DNA of 41,269 bases, from the NCBI GenBank assembly GCA_937927945.1, contig CALEYW010000059.1, forward strand, positions 1-41,269, given 5' to 3'. Position numbers and translations under genes: made by a program. Every line of letters begins with the position of its first letter. Position 1 is the stretch's first letter. The notes beneath the pieces are model-generated. The model was not told the DNA's origin. It did not search any database and saw only the letters and a list, made by a program, of their open reading frames with translations. Source of the stretch: an uncultured candidate division WPS-2 bacterium. Its GTDB lineage: Bacteria; Vulcanimicrobiota; Vulcanimicrobiia; Vulcanimicrobiales; Vulcanimicrobiaceae. Shown here piece after piece: positions 41,051 to 41,269 of this stretch.

Positions 41051-41269
41051 ATGTCCACCAATGTCCTAGTCGCCGACGGCAGCGTCGGACGCCAACCAAA
41101 CGACCGTGTGCCGTCCCTGCCGCGGGTCGTCCTCGTTCGCGGCGCGCCGAGGTCGGGAACGTCGATCGTCACGGAGCTGCTGAACGAGAGCCCCGAGATC
41201 GGGCTGATTTCCGAGTACCGTTCTGATTTGCATGGACATCTATTCCAGGCATTTCTTCCTGCTTCTACG
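41051..41269 (+). CDS. Sulfotransferase family protein (5' part, cut by window end)
   Basis: The first 73 codons of a gene running off the right edge. After ~24 leading residues the sequence reads VVLVRGAPRSGTSIVTELLNESPEIGLISEY. GAPRSGTS (31-38) is the 5'-phosphosulfate-binding loop of PAPS-dependent sulfotransferases, and L-ESPEIGLI-E is the usual helix and strand that follow. It would put sulfate on a glycan or other acceptor with PAPS as donor. The ATG at 41051 has a loose purine-rich stretch (cggaagc) ~15 bases before it. The remainder, including the 3'-phosphate-binding motif, is not in the window. Confidence 0.75.
   Translation, partial: MSTNVLVADGSVGRQPNDRVPSLPRVVLVRGAPRSGTSIVTELLNESPEIGLISEYRSDLHGHLFQAFLPAST

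Overview
The window is a GC-rich, gene-dense piece of a bacterial chromosome given over mostly to the making and export of a cell-surface polysaccharide. Organic-solvent-tolerance (OstA/LptD-like) outer-membrane proteins, a heptose epimerase (HldD) and an O-antigen-ligase-type protein point to a diderm, LPS-bearing organism. The gene mix and very high GC fit an uncultivated or little-studied phylum such as Candidatus Eremiobacterota/Vulcanimicrobiota. That placement is a low-confidence guess from gene content, because the window has no rRNA. I see no tRNA, rRNA, CRISPR array, insertion sequence or integrase. No gap between genes exceeds about 160 bases.

Left part (1-9.6 kb): a Wzm/Wzt-like ABC exporter whose two genes (52-855 and 2119-3153, minus strand) are separated by an opposite-strand methyltransferase with an extra N-terminal domain. 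Next come a CDP-paratose-epimerase-like SDR, a large two-domain glycosyltransferase, a protein built of three copies of a sugar-locus domain, a DPM1-like glycosyltransferase and a second epimerase-like SDR. Middle-left (9.7-14.5 kb): two GT-C-like or unclassified multi-pass membrane proteins, a small membrane-anchored protein with the same sugar-locus domain, and a UDP-glucuronate-decarboxylase-like SDR.

Central run (14.5-28.3 kb, all minus strand): ten tightly packed or overlapping genes that look like one transcription unit. In transcription order they are deoB (phosphopentomutase), a WbaP/WcaJ-type initiating sugar transferase, MurJ, an O-antigen ligase/polymerase, a 976-aa multi-domain glycosyltransferase, a Wzx-like flippase, Ugd, a GT-C membrane protein, a GT2 with membrane tail, and a SAM methyltransferase. 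Ugd plus the decarboxylase-like SDR would give UDP-glucose to UDP-glucuronate to UDP-xylose.

Right part (28.3-41.3 kb): five coupled plus-strand genes begin with a two-gene cassette, an OstA-like beta-barrel plus a periplasmic protein with a starch-binding-like domain. The cassette is present twice in tandem, diverged. An MFS transporter fused to a possible acyltransferase domain follows. Then come a small secreted beta-sandwich protein, a GtrB-like glycosyltransferase, HldD, deoA (thymidine/pyrimidine-nucleoside phosphorylase), a GT-C protein whose periplasmic tail resembles the small secreted protein, and the start of a sulfotransferase cut by the window end.

The strongest candidates for undescribed biology are the duplicated OstA/CBM-like cassette, the 'GWA/RPDV/GF' domain shared by three otherwise unlike genes of the locus, and the C-terminal domain shared between the secreted 146-aa protein and the GT-C protein.
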